Assembly: GCF_020524005.1 (NCBI RefSeq)
Contig: NZ_JAIVKK010000001.1
Location: 1 to 64,000, forward strand
DNA: 64,000 nt
Direction: 5' to 3'
DNA from: Microbulbifer aggregans
GTDB lineage: Bacteria > Pseudomonadota > Gammaproteobacteria > Pseudomonadales > Cellvibrionaceae
The translations under genes were made by a program, and so were the position numbers. The notes beneath the pieces were generated by a model. That model ran no database searches. It saw only the letters and a list, made by a program, of their open reading frames with translations, and was not told where the DNA came from. Below, piece after piece: positions 39,592-48,632 of the stretch (positions are counted from its first letter, which is position 1; each line of letters opens with the position of its first letter).

Positions 39592-40940
39592 TGCAACCCA
39601 TGACACTCCTGCAGCAGCTGGTGCTCCTGCTGGATCGAGATATCGATGAAGCCGCTCTGGAGCGCGCTCAGATGCACCTGCTCGACTGGTTGGGTTGCGC
39701 CGTTTACGGGGCGCAAAGCGAGCTGGCTGGAAAACTCAAGAACTACCTGGAAACGTGGGGAGCGCCCGGGGAATACTGGAGTCTCGCCGGGCGCAATAGT
39801 TGCTGGCAGGATGCGTTGCAGCTAAACGGCGCGCTTGGCAGTGTGTCCGAGATGGACGACCTGCATCGCACTTCCACGTTGCATCCCGGGCCGGTCATTA
39901 TCCCGGCCGCGCTGGCTGTCGCCGAGATGGTGAAGGCCAGCCCTCGCGCGCTGCTCGAGGCCATTGTGGTGGGCTACGAGGCCATGATCCGAATCGGGCG
40001 GGCACTGGGTCGCGATCACTATGCGCTGTATCACAGTACTTCGACCTGCGGCAGTTTTGGTGCCGCGGCCGCCGCCGCACGCTTGCTCGGCCTCAATCAT
40101 GAGGAAATGGTCTGGGCGCTGGCCAATGCCGGTAGCCGTACTGGCGGTTTCTGGCAGATGCGACACGAAGCGGTGGAGACCAAGCACCTGCACAACGCGG
40201 GCGCGGCACACGCGGGTGTGCAGTCGGCGCTACTGGCATCGCAGCAGTTACGCGGTCCGGCTAGCCTGCTCGAAGGCACTCAGGGCTTCTTTGCCGCGAC
40301 TTCTTCCCAGGCGATGCCGCTCGCCGTTGTCGATCATGCAGCTGATGGCTGGCTGTTATTCCAGTGCAGTTTCAAACCCTGGCCAGCCTGTCGTCATACC
40401 CACCCTGCGATTGACGCTGTGCGTTCATTGGGGAGGATTGCGAGTGATGACATCCGTGCACTGCATATCAGTACCTATGCTGACGGACTCATCTTTTGCG
40501 ACCGTCCGCAGCCAGAATCTCCCGCGCAAGCGCGTTTCAGCCTGCAGCACTGCGCCGCGGTGGCGTTACTCTGCGGTACACCCGAGATCCATCACTTTGA
40601 ACAAAACTTCCTGCAACGAGAGGATGTGGCCGCGCTACGGGCCAAAGTCACGCTGCACGTGGATGAAGAACACCAGCGCGCATACCCGGGGCACTTCAGT
40701 GCAACGGTGCGTTTGATACTGAATGATGGCACCGAGCGCGAAGCGATTGTGCGCGATGCCTGGGGCGATCCCGAGTGGCCCCTCACCGGCGAGGATATCG
40801 TCAGCAAGGCGCGTGTATTGTTCGCGGCGGGCGGCGTCGCTGTGGAGCCGGCGGCGGATATTGTGGAAGTCGTATTGAACCTCCGCGAACAGCAAGACCT
40901 TGGCGGACTGTTTACTGCACTGCGTGCACTGGGAGGTTGA
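39591..40940 (+). CDS. MmgE/PrpD family protein 1
   Basis: 449 residues. The start overlaps the LeuD-like stop (TAATG) and AAGGAG lies upstream. Family blocks include LLDWLGCAVYGAQS, SEMDDLHRTSTLHPGPVIIPAALAVAE, and FKPWPACRHTHPAIDA. Family members are 2-methylcitrate dehydratase, cis-aconitate decarboxylase and related hydro-lyases or decarboxylases of branched dicarboxylic or tricarboxylic acids. With the LeuCD-like pair it could dehydrate, rehydrate or decarboxylate an alkylated C5-C7 dicarboxylate. Confidence 0.9.
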   Translation: MQPMTLLQQLVLLLDRDIDEAALERAQMHLLDWLGCAVYGAQSELAGKLKNYLETWGAPGEYWSLAGRNSCWQDALQLNGALGSVSEMDDLHRTSTLHPGPVIIPAALAVAEMVKASPRALLEAIVVGYEAMIRIGRALGRDHYALYHSTSTCGSFGAAAAAARLLGLNHEEMVWALANAGSRTGGFWQMRHEAVETKHLHNAGAAHAGVQSALLASQQLRGPASLLEGTQGFFAATSSQAMPLAVVDHAADGWLLFQCSFKPWPACRHTHPAIDAVRSLGRIASDDIRALHISTYADGLIFCDRPQPESPAQARFSLQHCAAVALLCGTPEIHHFEQNFLQREDVAALRAKVTLHVDEEHQRAYPGHFSATVRLILNDGTEREAIVRDAWGDPEWPLTGEDIVSKARVLFAAGGVAVEPAADIVEVVLNLREQQDLGGLFTALRALGG

Positions 40941-40941
40941 T

Positions 40942-42336
40942 GTGCAGGGTTATGAACAGCGGCTGGTTCAGCACGTGGCCGGGACGCAGTTTGAGCAGCT
41001 CGACAGCGCTGCAGTGGAGGCCTGCAAAATTTTCATCCTCGATTCGGTCGGGGTGGGCATCAGCGGGTCGCGGCTGCCCCATGCGGCAGATCTTCTGCAC
41101 ACGGCAATCGGCTGGGGAAGCACAGGGCCTGACAAGTCGGCCCAGGTATGGGGCACGGATGTGCGGCTTCCTGTCGCCCATGCAGCCATGGTCAATGCCT
41201 ACCAGATCCACTGTCAGGAGTTTGATTGCGTCCACGAGTCGGCCGTAGTGCATCCGATGGCGGTCATTCTGTCGGCACTGTTGGCTGAGGCCGAAGCCCG
41301 TGGCTGCGACGGTCGCACACTGATACTGGCACTTGCGCTGGCGGTGGATGTCGCCACTGTGCTGGGTATGAGCGCTGACAAACCCATGCGTTTTTTTCGC
41401 CCGGGAACCGCCGGTTGCATTGGCGCCGCAGCAGGGCTCGCGCGACTGCGTGGATATAGCGCCGAGCAGATCCAGCACGCCATGGCCATTGCCTACAGTC
41501 AGACCGGCGGCACCATGCAGGCCCACACTGAAGGCGTGGCAGTGTTACCGATGCAGGTCGCATTCAATGCACGTAATGCGATTGTGGCGGCGGACATGGC
41601 GGGGTTTGGCCTTGTGGGTCCCGAACAGTTTTTGAGTGGCGATTACGGCTATTTCTCCATTATGGAGTCCGATGGTAAAGCGTCTGAGGCCTTCGCGCTG
41701 CTGGGACAGGAGTGGCAGATTGCCCGCGTAAGCCACAAACCGTTTCCCACCGGGCGTGCCGCACACGGCACACTGGATGCGCTGATGCAGTTGCGCACGC
41801 AACATGGGTTTGCTGCACAAGATATTGAATCTGTAAGTATCGAGGCGCCGCCGCTGGTACGCCGTCTGGTGGACAGGCCGGCAATGCCAGGGATGAGCGT
41901 GAATTATGCGCGGCTGTGTATCGGATACGTGTCGGCCACGCTGCTGATCACCGGTGATGTTGGCGTGCAGGATTTTGACGATGCTGCATTGCACGATCCG
42001 GCAAGGCTGGCGCTGGCTGCGCGTATCGGAATGCAGCCTTCTGCAAGCGAAGACCCGAACGCGCTCGCGCCTCAGGCGGTAACTGTGCGCCTGCACAATG
42101 GCACCGAATACCGGCGGGAAATGCTGGCCATTCTCGGCCATCCCGACAGCCCCCTGAGTCGGGTCCGGCAGCAGGATAAATTTACCCGGTGTCTCGCCTC
42201 CGCCCGTTATCCCATGGGTCCGGCGCAGGCCGATGAAATCACTATGCAGATAGATCAACTGGATCACCTGTCCAGCATTACCCAATTGACTGAGCTGCTG
42301 ACACCCGAACAGCAGCCTGTTGTTGCCACCACCTGA
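40942..42336 (+). CDS. MmgE/PrpD family protein 2
   Basis: 464 residues, a diverged second member of the family. The GTG at 40942 lies one base after the previous stop, with GGGAGG as ribosome-binding site. Blocks: CKIFILDSVGVGISGSRLPHA, NAYQIHCQEFDCVHESAVVHPMAVI, FKPFPTGRAAHGTLDAL-like KPFPTGRAAHG. Two adjacent PrpD proteins suggest successive steps or a heteromeric enzyme. No leader or transporter features. Confidence 0.9.
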   Translation: MQGYEQRLVQHVAGTQFEQLDSAAVEACKIFILDSVGVGISGSRLPHAADLLHTAIGWGSTGPDKSAQVWGTDVRLPVAHAAMVNAYQIHCQEFDCVHESAVVHPMAVILSALLAEAEARGCDGRTLILALALAVDVATVLGMSADKPMRFFRPGTAGCIGAAAGLARLRGYSAEQIQHAMAIAYSQTGGTMQAHTEGVAVLPMQVAFNARNAIVAADMAGFGLVGPEQFLSGDYGYFSIMESDGKASEAFALLGQEWQIARVSHKPFPTGRAAHGTLDALMQLRTQHGFAAQDIESVSIEAPPLVRRLVDRPAMPGMSVNYARLCIGYVSATLLITGDVGVQDFDDAALHDPARLALAARIGMQPSASEDPNALAPQAVTVRLHNGTEYRREMLAILGHPDSPLSRVRQQDKFTRCLASARYPMGPAQADEITMQIDQLDHLSSITQLTELLTPEQQPVVATT

Positions 42337-42354
42337 AGAGAGCGCGGATTTTTC

Positions 42355-43755
42355 ATGCCATACCCAAGCTATTTCGAGAGTTTTGATGTACAGCAGGCGC
42401 TGGCGGATTACCCCCTCGGCGATGCGTTTCTGGAGCGTTATACGGGCATGTCCCGCGATGAACTGCGTGACCTGCAAAATCAACGTTTTCTCAAATTGAT
42501 GGCGCGTGGCTGGGAAATACCCTTTTATCAGCGCCTGTGGGGCGAAGCCGGAATCGAACCCGGTGATATCTGCAGTATCGATGACATCGAAAAACTGCCG
42601 GTATTTTCCAAGTCGGACATCATGCAGAGCGTGGAGCAGTTTCCCCCCATCGGCGATTTCAGTGGGCTGGAAGGACTGGCTCCGGAACAGCGCCCACCGA
42701 TCGTTTTTCATACCACCAGTGGCACCACCGGCAGGCCGCAGCCGATTATTTTCGGACCGCGTGGGCGCGAGATTCAGGCCATGCTGGTGGCCCGGGCCTA
42801 CCGTTTTATGGGGCTGAAACCCGGGGCTACAGTTCAGTCGACTTACGGGCACGGCATGATCAACGGAGGCCACTACATCCGCGAGGCGGTTACGCGCTAT
42901 ACCAACGCGCTGTTTCTCTCCGCCGGTACCGGTCTCGAAACCCGATCCGCCCAGCAGGTACAGTTGATGCAGGACTTTGGCGTCAACGTTCTGGTTGGCT
43001 TTGCGGATTACATCAAGAAGCTCGCCAGTGTCGCGGAAGAGCAGGGGCTGAAACCCGGTGAAGACCTGCGCATCGATATGATCATCGGCCACCTCGGCCA
43101 GGAAACCCGCGCAGCACTGAGCGAAGCCTGGGGTGGTGCCGCGCTTTATGACTGGTACGGCGTTGCTGATACCGGTTGTATTGCCGCGGAGGGGCCTGAC
43201 CAGAACGGATTGTATGTGTGGGAAGACGCGCACTACCTGGAGTTGCTGGATGTGGATAGTGGCCAGGCGGTAACCGCCGGTGATACCGGCAACATGGTTG
43301 TGACCTGTCTATACAAAGACGATATTTATCCGGTTATCCGGTTCAATACCTGTGACATTACCTCGGAGATTCCTGGGGAAAATCCGTTCAATTTACCGTT
43401 CAGGCGTATTCGCGGTTTCCTCGGCCGTTCCGACAATATGGTCAAGCTGCGGGGCATTAACGTTTATCCGCACGGAATTGGCGGCATGCTGGCGGAGCTG
43501 GAAAGCTTTACCGGCGAATACGTGTGTATTGCCGAGCGCGACGACGCTGGCCGCGAGACACTCACGGTCATGGTGGAAGTGAATGCGCCGGTGGCGGAAC
43601 ACCCGTCGATCGGGGAGCAATGTGGCGCGTTACTGAAACGCAAGCTGGGTCTGGAAGTGGGGGTGGAGCCGGTGTCGGCAGGCGCTACAGCCCAGTGGAC
43701 CGAGATCGACCGCCGGCAGAAACCCCTGCGTTTGATTGACCGGCGGTTTGGTTGA
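42355..43755 (+). CDS. PaaK-like CoA ligase (adenylate-forming)
   Basis: 466 residues of the phenylacetate-CoA ligase type. The P-loop is HTTSGTTGRPQPI, the adenylate-binding region is DWYGVADTGCIAAE and the C-terminal lysine is in DRRQKPLR. It activates a carboxylic acid with ATP and CoA in the cytoplasm. In this operon the acid may be an unsaturated or hydroxylated dicarboxylate from the LeuCD/PrpD steps, or an aromatic or pyrrole acid. No other paa gene is present, so phenylacetate itself is unlikely. Confidence 0.9.
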   Translation: MPYPSYFESFDVQQALADYPLGDAFLERYTGMSRDELRDLQNQRFLKLMARGWEIPFYQRLWGEAGIEPGDICSIDDIEKLPVFSKSDIMQSVEQFPPIGDFSGLEGLAPEQRPPIVFHTTSGTTGRPQPIIFGPRGREIQAMLVARAYRFMGLKPGATVQSTYGHGMINGGHYIREAVTRYTNALFLSAGTGLETRSAQQVQLMQDFGVNVLVGFADYIKKLASVAEEQGLKPGEDLRIDMIIGHLGQETRAALSEAWGGAALYDWYGVADTGCIAAEGPDQNGLYVWEDAHYLELLDVDSGQAVTAGDTGNMVVTCLYKDDIYPVIRFNTCDITSEIPGENPFNLPFRRIRGFLGRSDNMVKLRGINVYPHGIGGMLAELESFTGEYVCIAERDDAGRETLTVMVEVNAPVAEHPSIGEQCGALLKRKLGLEVGVEPVSAGATAQWTEIDRRQKPLRLIDRRFG

Positions 43756-43786
43756 AACTGTGCGAATTCTTCGCTGGAAAAAGCCC

Positions 43787-45163
43787 ATGTCTCGAAAGCT
43801 TCACCCTGGTATCAGTGACGACATTCTTGCCAAGGACGCCACGGCACTGGCGGCCTGCCTGCAGTGCGGGGAGCTCAGCAGTCAGGCGCTGACGGCGCGC
43901 ACGCTGGCGGCCATTGCACGTAGTCAGGACAGTATCAATGCGTTTGTGCACCTGGATCGCGAGGGCGCAATGAATGCGGCGCGAGAGGCTGACGTGCGGC
44001 GGCGCAAGGGGCAGCCCCTGTCTGTACTCGATGGGTTGACCTGTGCGGTGAAAGACAACATCGATGTGGCCGGGATGCCGACTGCGAATGGCCTTGGTTA
44101 TCGTGGTACTGCCCCGATTGCAGCGCAAGATGCGCCCGTAGTGGCGCGCTTGCGCGCGGCGGGCGTGATCGTGCTGGGCAAGCTGAATATGCATGAAATT
44201 GCGCTCGGCGCGACCAACGATAATCCCCACTGGGGCCGCTGTGAGAATCCCCTGCGGCCCGGTTATACCCCGGGGGGATCCAGCGGAGGCTCGGGTGCAG
44301 CAGTGGCCGCCGGTCTCTGCGCGTTTGCGCTCGGCACCGATACCATGGGTTCGGTACGTATCCCCGCCAGCTACTGTGGCGTCGCCGGTCTGAAACCCGG
44401 GCGGGATCATATCCGTATGGAGGGCGTTACGCGCCTCTGCCGTCAGCTCGACACTGTGGGGCCGTTGGCAAGATCCGCCCGTGACCTTTGTACGCTCTGG
44501 CCACTACTCAGTGAAGATACGTCTGGCGAGCTGCCGCTGCCGAAGAAAATCGACCTGGGTAACGTGCGTTGGGCAGTAATGCGCGACTGCGAAGAGGTTG
44601 GTGTCGATGGGGAAATCAGCGGGGCATTCCGGAACTTGAGCGATACCTTGCCCGGGGTGCAAAAATTGTCGAGAGCATTTTCCGCGATCGATTTTTCTGC
44701 GATTCGCCGCGCCGGGCTGTTGCTGTGCGAGGCGGAGGCAAATGTTGCGTTTGCCTCTGAGCTGCAGGAGCAACCGGAGCTGTTTTCAGATCAGTTACGG
44801 GGGTTGTTGCAGTGGGGAGCACAGCGCTCCGCGCCAGATCTGGTGCGTGCAATGGATGCGGTGGAAGAGGCCGGTAACTGGTTGAGTGGCCAGTTGCAGG
44901 GGGCTGATTTTCTGTTGACACCCACCGCCCCGCAAACGGCATTTCCTTTTGCTGAGGCAGCGCCGGTGAATCAGGCGAATCTCACCAGTGTCGCAAATAT
45001 GGCCGGCTATGCGGCGGTCAGCATCCCGCTTGCTGTTTCATCGGACGGGTTACCGTTTGGGGTTCAGATTATCGGCCGCGCTGGTGCAGAGTCGGCGCTG
45101 CTGAATATCTCGGTAGCGCTTCAGGAGTGGTTGGAAGAGCGTGCGCTGGCAGTGACGGCGTGA
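43787..45163 (+). CDS. Amidase (amidase-signature family)
   Basis: 458 residues. The Ser-cisSer-Lys triad is complete: Lys in CAVKDNIDV, cis-Ser in GGSSGGSGAAVAAG and nucleophile Ser in DTMGSVRIPASYCG. It hydrolyses an amide to acid plus ammonia. The ATG at 43787 is chosen (GGAAAAAG upstream); a TTG at 43736 overlaps the ligase gene. In a pyrrole-degradation scheme it would open a maleamic acid or imide; indoleacetamide-type amides are another option. Confidence 0.9.
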   Translation: MSRKLHPGISDDILAKDATALAACLQCGELSSQALTARTLAAIARSQDSINAFVHLDREGAMNAAREADVRRRKGQPLSVLDGLTCAVKDNIDVAGMPTANGLGYRGTAPIAAQDAPVVARLRAAGVIVLGKLNMHEIALGATNDNPHWGRCENPLRPGYTPGGSSGGSGAAVAAGLCAFALGTDTMGSVRIPASYCGVAGLKPGRDHIRMEGVTRLCRQLDTVGPLARSARDLCTLWPLLSEDTSGELPLPKKIDLGNVRWAVMRDCEEVGVDGEISGAFRNLSDTLPGVQKLSRAFSAIDFSAIRRAGLLLCEAEANVAFASELQEQPELFSDQLRGLLQWGAQRSAPDLVRAMDAVEEAGNWLSGQLQGADFLLTPTAPQTAFPFAEAAPVNQANLTSVANMAGYAAVSIPLAVSSDGLPFGVQIIGRAGAESALLNISVALQEWLEERALAVTA

Positions 45164-45202
45164 ACGCTTGTTTGGTATAGCTCTGTATCTGGGAGACTGA
45201 AA

Positions 45203-46048
45203 ATGACGATGGATACACCAACGAAGCCGGTGGTGGATACCGGTGTAAATACGCCGTGCATTGATTTCAGTCTCGATGGCGCACTGGCACGGATTACCAT
45301 TGCCAACCCTACCCAGCGCAATGCGATGACCGTTGCGATGTGGGAGCAGCTCTCGGCACTACTCGATCGCGTCGCCGCCGATGATGGGGTACGGGCCGTG
45401 CTACTCAGCGGGGCAGGGGAACGCGCCTTCTGTGCCGGGGCCAATATTGAAGAATTGACCCAGGCAATGGGCGACCCGGCAGAGATGCGCCGGCAGAATG
45501 CCCTGATCCGCGATGTACAGCTCAAGCTCGAGCAGCTCCCGCGGCCTACGATCGCATTGATTCGCGGCGCCTGTTACGGCGGCGGCTGCGGGCTGGCGCT
45601 CGCATGTGATATTCGCCTGGCGGAGGCCACGGCAAACTTCGCCATCACTCCCGCCAAGCTTGGCATCCTTTACAGCCAGGTTGATACCAAGCGACTGTTG
45701 CGGGCTGTGGGGGATGCCAATGCGCGGGATATGTTGCTTACGGGATTGCCGGTCAGCGCGGCACGTGCTCAGCAGATTGGTCTGGTCCAGCACGTTGCCG
45801 AGGGTGTGGAATTTGAGGACCGCGCATGGGCCCTTATCCAGAGCCTGCTGGATAACTCCCAGTATTCACTGCGTTGGACAAAGGCTACGCTGCGCTACCT
45901 CGCCGGAGGTAATGATGAAGGGAGTGGTGAGACCAAACCGGCTCTCCTGCACGCGTTTGACGAAGCGTTTTCCGAACCGGATTTTGCCGAGGGTTGTGTG
46001 GCATTTCTGCAGCGGCGGAAAGCGGATTTCCGCTGGCCTGAAAAGTGA
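45203..46048 (+). CDS. Enoyl-CoA hydratase/isomerase (crotonase) family protein
   Basis: 281 residues. GAGERAFCAGANIEEL supplies the oxyanion hole and ACYGGGCGLALACDIRLA the second. The two glutamates that hydrate in classical enoyl-CoA hydratase (GGGCE and QPE positions) are Gly and Ala here (GGGCGLAL, ITPAKLG), so a different crotonase reaction, such as isomerisation, hydrolysis or C-C cleavage, is more likely. GGGAG precedes the ATG. Last gene of the 37508 operon. Confidence 0.88.
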   Translation: MTMDTPTKPVVDTGVNTPCIDFSLDGALARITIANPTQRNAMTVAMWEQLSALLDRVAADDGVRAVLLSGAGERAFCAGANIEELTQAMGDPAEMRRQNALIRDVQLKLEQLPRPTIALIRGACYGGGCGLALACDIRLAEATANFAITPAKLGILYSQVDTKRLLRAVGDANARDMLLTGLPVSAARAQQIGLVQHVAEGVEFEDRAWALIQSLLDNSQYSLRWTKATLRYLAGGNDEGSGETKPALLHAFDEAFSEPDFAEGCVAFLQRRKADFRWPEK

Positions 46049-46110
46049 TTGAGCTTTTGTCTGCGCACGTTTGTCGGTGAACCGACAATCGTCTGCATGT
46101 CCTGGATTGT

Positions 46111-46506
46111 TTAGCTGTTGGCCAGCTCCTCGATGAGTTCTTCAAGCTCAGTGGTCGCGCTCACTTTTTCTTTGCGGGCCAGCTGGCGTGCCTCGCGATC
46201 TTCGTCGAACTGTTCGATTTCCTGCTGTACCACGCGCAGTATCCGCGCAATAAAATCCTGGTGCCATAAGCCCCGTTCACGCGCGGCTTCTGAGTCGGGC
46301 TCGTAACTGTCAATGGCCTCGCGCTCGAGCAGACCGCGTGCGTCGAGCAGGCGCTCCAATGTGTCGATGCGCTCGCGGCTTACTGCCAGTTCACCGGCAA
46401 CGGCCATCAGGATCGACATCAACCGATCGATATCCGCATCCTTGAAATACATCGGGCGTTTGCCCCGGGCCTTGTTGCCCGCCATGGTGATTGGATCCAG
46501 CGTCAT
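46111..46506 (-). CDS. Small hypothetical protein, helical
   Basis: 131 residues, not recognised. Almost entirely alpha-helical and acidic, with a probable coiled coil (VSRERIDTLERLLDARGLL) and a second amphipathic stretch (VVQQEIEQFDEDREARQLA). The ATG at 46506 has GGGAG upstream; the frame extends to 46722 but that part overlaps the methyltransferase gene. It follows the methyltransferase in the same direction at 37 nt, so it is probably its co-transcribed partner. Confidence 0.7.
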   Translation of the reverse strand: MTLDPITMAGNKARGKRPMYFKDADIDRLMSILMAVAGELAVSRERIDTLERLLDARGLLEREAIDSYEPDSEAARERGLWHQDFIARILRVVQQEIEQFDEDREARQLARKEKVSATTELEELIEELANS

Positions 46507-46543
46507 GGCATCACTCCCGATAACTGGTGAATGGCTTATTCGT

Positions 46544-47731
46544 TTATTTGCTCGCAATGTATGCGTGCCAGGCCGGCTTGCGGCCATAGTCTTCATTGTC
46601 CGTGTCGGCTTTCGCGGCGCTGGGAAACAAAGTTTCGTCGACGACCGCATACAGGCCCAGGGTAGAGATATTGTCCCGCGCAAACCCGGCCCGTTCGATG
46701 GCCTCGAACAGGTCCAGGTCATGCAGGGTGCCCCAGAAAGGCTCGTTGTTATTGCGGGTATCCCAGTCGCGCATGAACTGCTCGTACGGTGGCATGTCCG
46801 ATGTGAATTGGGGTTGCTCGATGTGCACTACCTTGCCGCCGTTCGCCAGCAGGCGATGGGTTTCACCGAGAATACGCGGCAGCGCCCGGCTCGAGGTTTC
46901 GTGCAGGAACATGCAGGTGATGATCAGGTCAAAGCTGCCGTCCTCGGCGTCGATGGCCTCGGCGTTTTCCTGGCGGAACGTAATATTTTTGATCCCCAGG
47001 GATTTGGCCCGTGCGTTGGCGTAGCGCAGCATTGGTGCAGACACGTCGATGGCGAGGATTTCTGTCTCGGGAAAGGCTTGCGCGAGGGGCACGATGTTGT
47101 GCCCGACGGTACAGCCGATATCGAGAATGCGGCGAGGCCGGTAGCCTGCTTCTGCCTGCTCCCGTAGCCACTCAACAAGGGCTTGACCGCCTCCGTCGCT
47201 GTAGCGGCCCAACATGCCTGCAGTAGTGACAAAAATCCCACTGTCGTAGTTGGCGCCTGCAGCGATATCGTCCTTGCAGTATTCGGTGTGATAGCCCCCT
47301 GGCATACAGTGAATATCCACCGCGCTGATATAGCGGGGCACTTTCACTGCAGGGTTCAATTGCAGTGTTTCACTGCCCTCATTCAGCTGGTTCGCCTTTG
47401 TGACTAATTCCGGCAGCTGGCGAAATACCATGGCGCGGCTGTTCTGCTGCCGCATTTCCATGGTGTTGCGGCGCAGGCAGCTCCACAGCTGATACAGGGG
47501 CTCGCGTCTCATCAGTTCACCCACTTCGCGCCGGTTTGCCGGCGTAGCACCGTCTTCCACGCGACGGTCGAAGGCCTTGCGGACCCCGGGCAGCAGTTGG
47601 GATGCCAGGTGAATATTCAGGTTGGTGAGGAAATTAAACCGGGCTACTTCATCGTGACTTGCCTGCGGGAATACGCCGTGTCGTCCGACCGCATTCCAGG
47701 CGGGCGGTGCCTGCCGATCTGCACTTGCCAT
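46544..47731 (-). CDS. Class I SAM-dependent methyltransferase with N-terminal extension
   Basis: 395 residues. The SAM-binding motif is RILDIGCTVGHNIVPLA (~205), followed by EILAIDVSAPMLRYANARAK and GSFDLIITCMFLHETSS. The first ~170 residues are an extra domain of unknown type. The ATG at 47731 follows GGAG, and an FNR-like site is centred 67 nt upstream. The substrate is unknown; methylation of a carboxylate or hydroxyl of a pigment product is possible. Confidence 0.85.
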   Translation of the reverse strand: MASADRQAPPAWNAVGRHGVFPQASHDEVARFNFLTNLNIHLASQLLPGVRKAFDRRVEDGATPANRREVGELMRREPLYQLWSCLRRNTMEMRQQNSRAMVFRQLPELVTKANQLNEGSETLQLNPAVKVPRYISAVDIHCMPGGYHTEYCKDDIAAGANYDSGIFVTTAGMLGRYSDGGGQALVEWLREQAEAGYRPRRILDIGCTVGHNIVPLAQAFPETEILAIDVSAPMLRYANARAKSLGIKNITFRQENAEAIDAEDGSFDLIITCMFLHETSSRALPRILGETHRLLANGGKVVHIEQPQFTSDMPPYEQFMRDWDTRNNNEPFWGTLHDLDLFEAIERAGFARDNISTLGLYAVVDETLFPSAAKADTDNEDYGRKPAWHAYIASK

Positions 47732-47791
47732 GGGAAACTCCGCGATTTGCGAGGATTTTTCCGTAGTCTAGCGGTGTGCTGCACATTGCCC

Positions 47792-47805
47792 ATGACAATT
47801 GTCAA
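47792..47805. promoter_or_regulatory. FNR-like site 3 (ATGAC-AATT-GTCAA)
   Basis: Centred 67 nt upstream of the methyltransferase ATG. Its core TGACAATTGTCA is a perfect 12-bp palindrome, shared exactly with the site at 54199. Confidence 0.68.
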
Positions 47806-47870
47806 CTGGGGCGAGTAGTGCGGGTCTGCTGCACAGCGAGCACCGGGCGCGGCCGGTGCCCTTGCATAAG

Positions 47871-48560
47871 CTAGTGGACGCTGGCCAGTTCTTCGAGCAC
47901 GCTGCGATCAAGAATGCGAATGCGGTGGGCGCTCACAATTTCAATCAGTTGCATGGACTTGAGGCGGGCAAAGGCGCGGCTGACGGTTTCAATGGTGAGG
48001 CCGAGATAGTCGGCAATATCCTGTCGGCTCATGATCAATTCGATGTCGGCATTCTGGGTGCCGCACTGGCGCCTCCCGATTTGCGCGAGCAGGAAGCACA
48101 GGCGTTCGTGGGCCTTTTTCTGTCCCAGGGCAAATAGCTGATCCAGTGTTTGCGCCAGTACGTTGCCGCCGATCTGGCGCGCGTTGGTCTTGAGCGTGGT
48201 GGATTTGTCCACGAGGGAAAGAAAGTCCCTGCGGATGAAACACTGCAGTTCGGTTTCCCGTAGTGCGACGACGCTGTATTCATAGTCGTCCGTATTGGTG
48301 AAACCGATGTAGTCGCCGGAATAGGCGAAGGCGATCACTTGCCGGCGGCCGGAGCGGGAAAGACGCTCGATCATCAGCGTGCCGGAGACAATCACGTAGA
48401 CATTTTGCGCAGTGCTGTGTTGCTTGATCAGCTGCTCGCCAGCGGAAATGCGCCGGCGCTGACAGATGGCCGTTAGTTCCGCGAGCTCTTCATTGCCAAG
48501 GCCGCGGAACAGACGGGAATGAAAAAATGTTTCCGGGGGTTTTAATGCGGGGCTGTTCAC
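47871..48560 (-). CDS. Crp/Fnr-family transcriptional regulator
   Basis: 229 residues. The cyclic-nucleotide-binding-like beta-barrel runs ~15-125 (GEQLIKQHSTAQNVYVIVSG), the dimer helix follows, and the HTH reads SRQDIADYLGLTIETVSRAF. The recognition helix has E-T-V-S-R, the same contact residues E, S and R that E. coli FNR uses for TTGAT half-sites. The N-terminal iron-sulfur cysteines of FNR are absent, so it should sense something else. GTG at 48560 is preferred (GAGGAAGG at proper spacing); 48566 is possible. It is the natural candidate for the five FNR-like palindromes around it. Confidence 0.9.
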   Translation of the reverse strand: MNSPALKPPETFFHSRLFRGLGNEELAELTAICQRRRISAGEQLIKQHSTAQNVYVIVSGTLMIERLSRSGRRQVIAFAYSGDYIGFTNTDDYEYSVVALRETELQCFIRRDFLSLVDKSTTLKTNARQIGGNVLAQTLDQLFALGQKKAHERLCFLLAQIGRRQCGTQNADIELIMSRQDIADYLGLTIETVSRAFARLKSMQLIEIVSAHRIRILDRSVLEELASVH

Positions 48561-48632
48561 CGTCACCCTTCCTCATAATTATTATTCCCGCAGACTAAAC
48601 CCAATAAGCGTTTCTGTCTATGTCATGCAGAG

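Noticed and set aside
41545..43233. 562-codon minus-strand frame opposite the second PrpD and the CoA ligase
   Set aside because: Both plus-strand genes have intact family motifs and ribosome-binding sites; the opposite frame has none.
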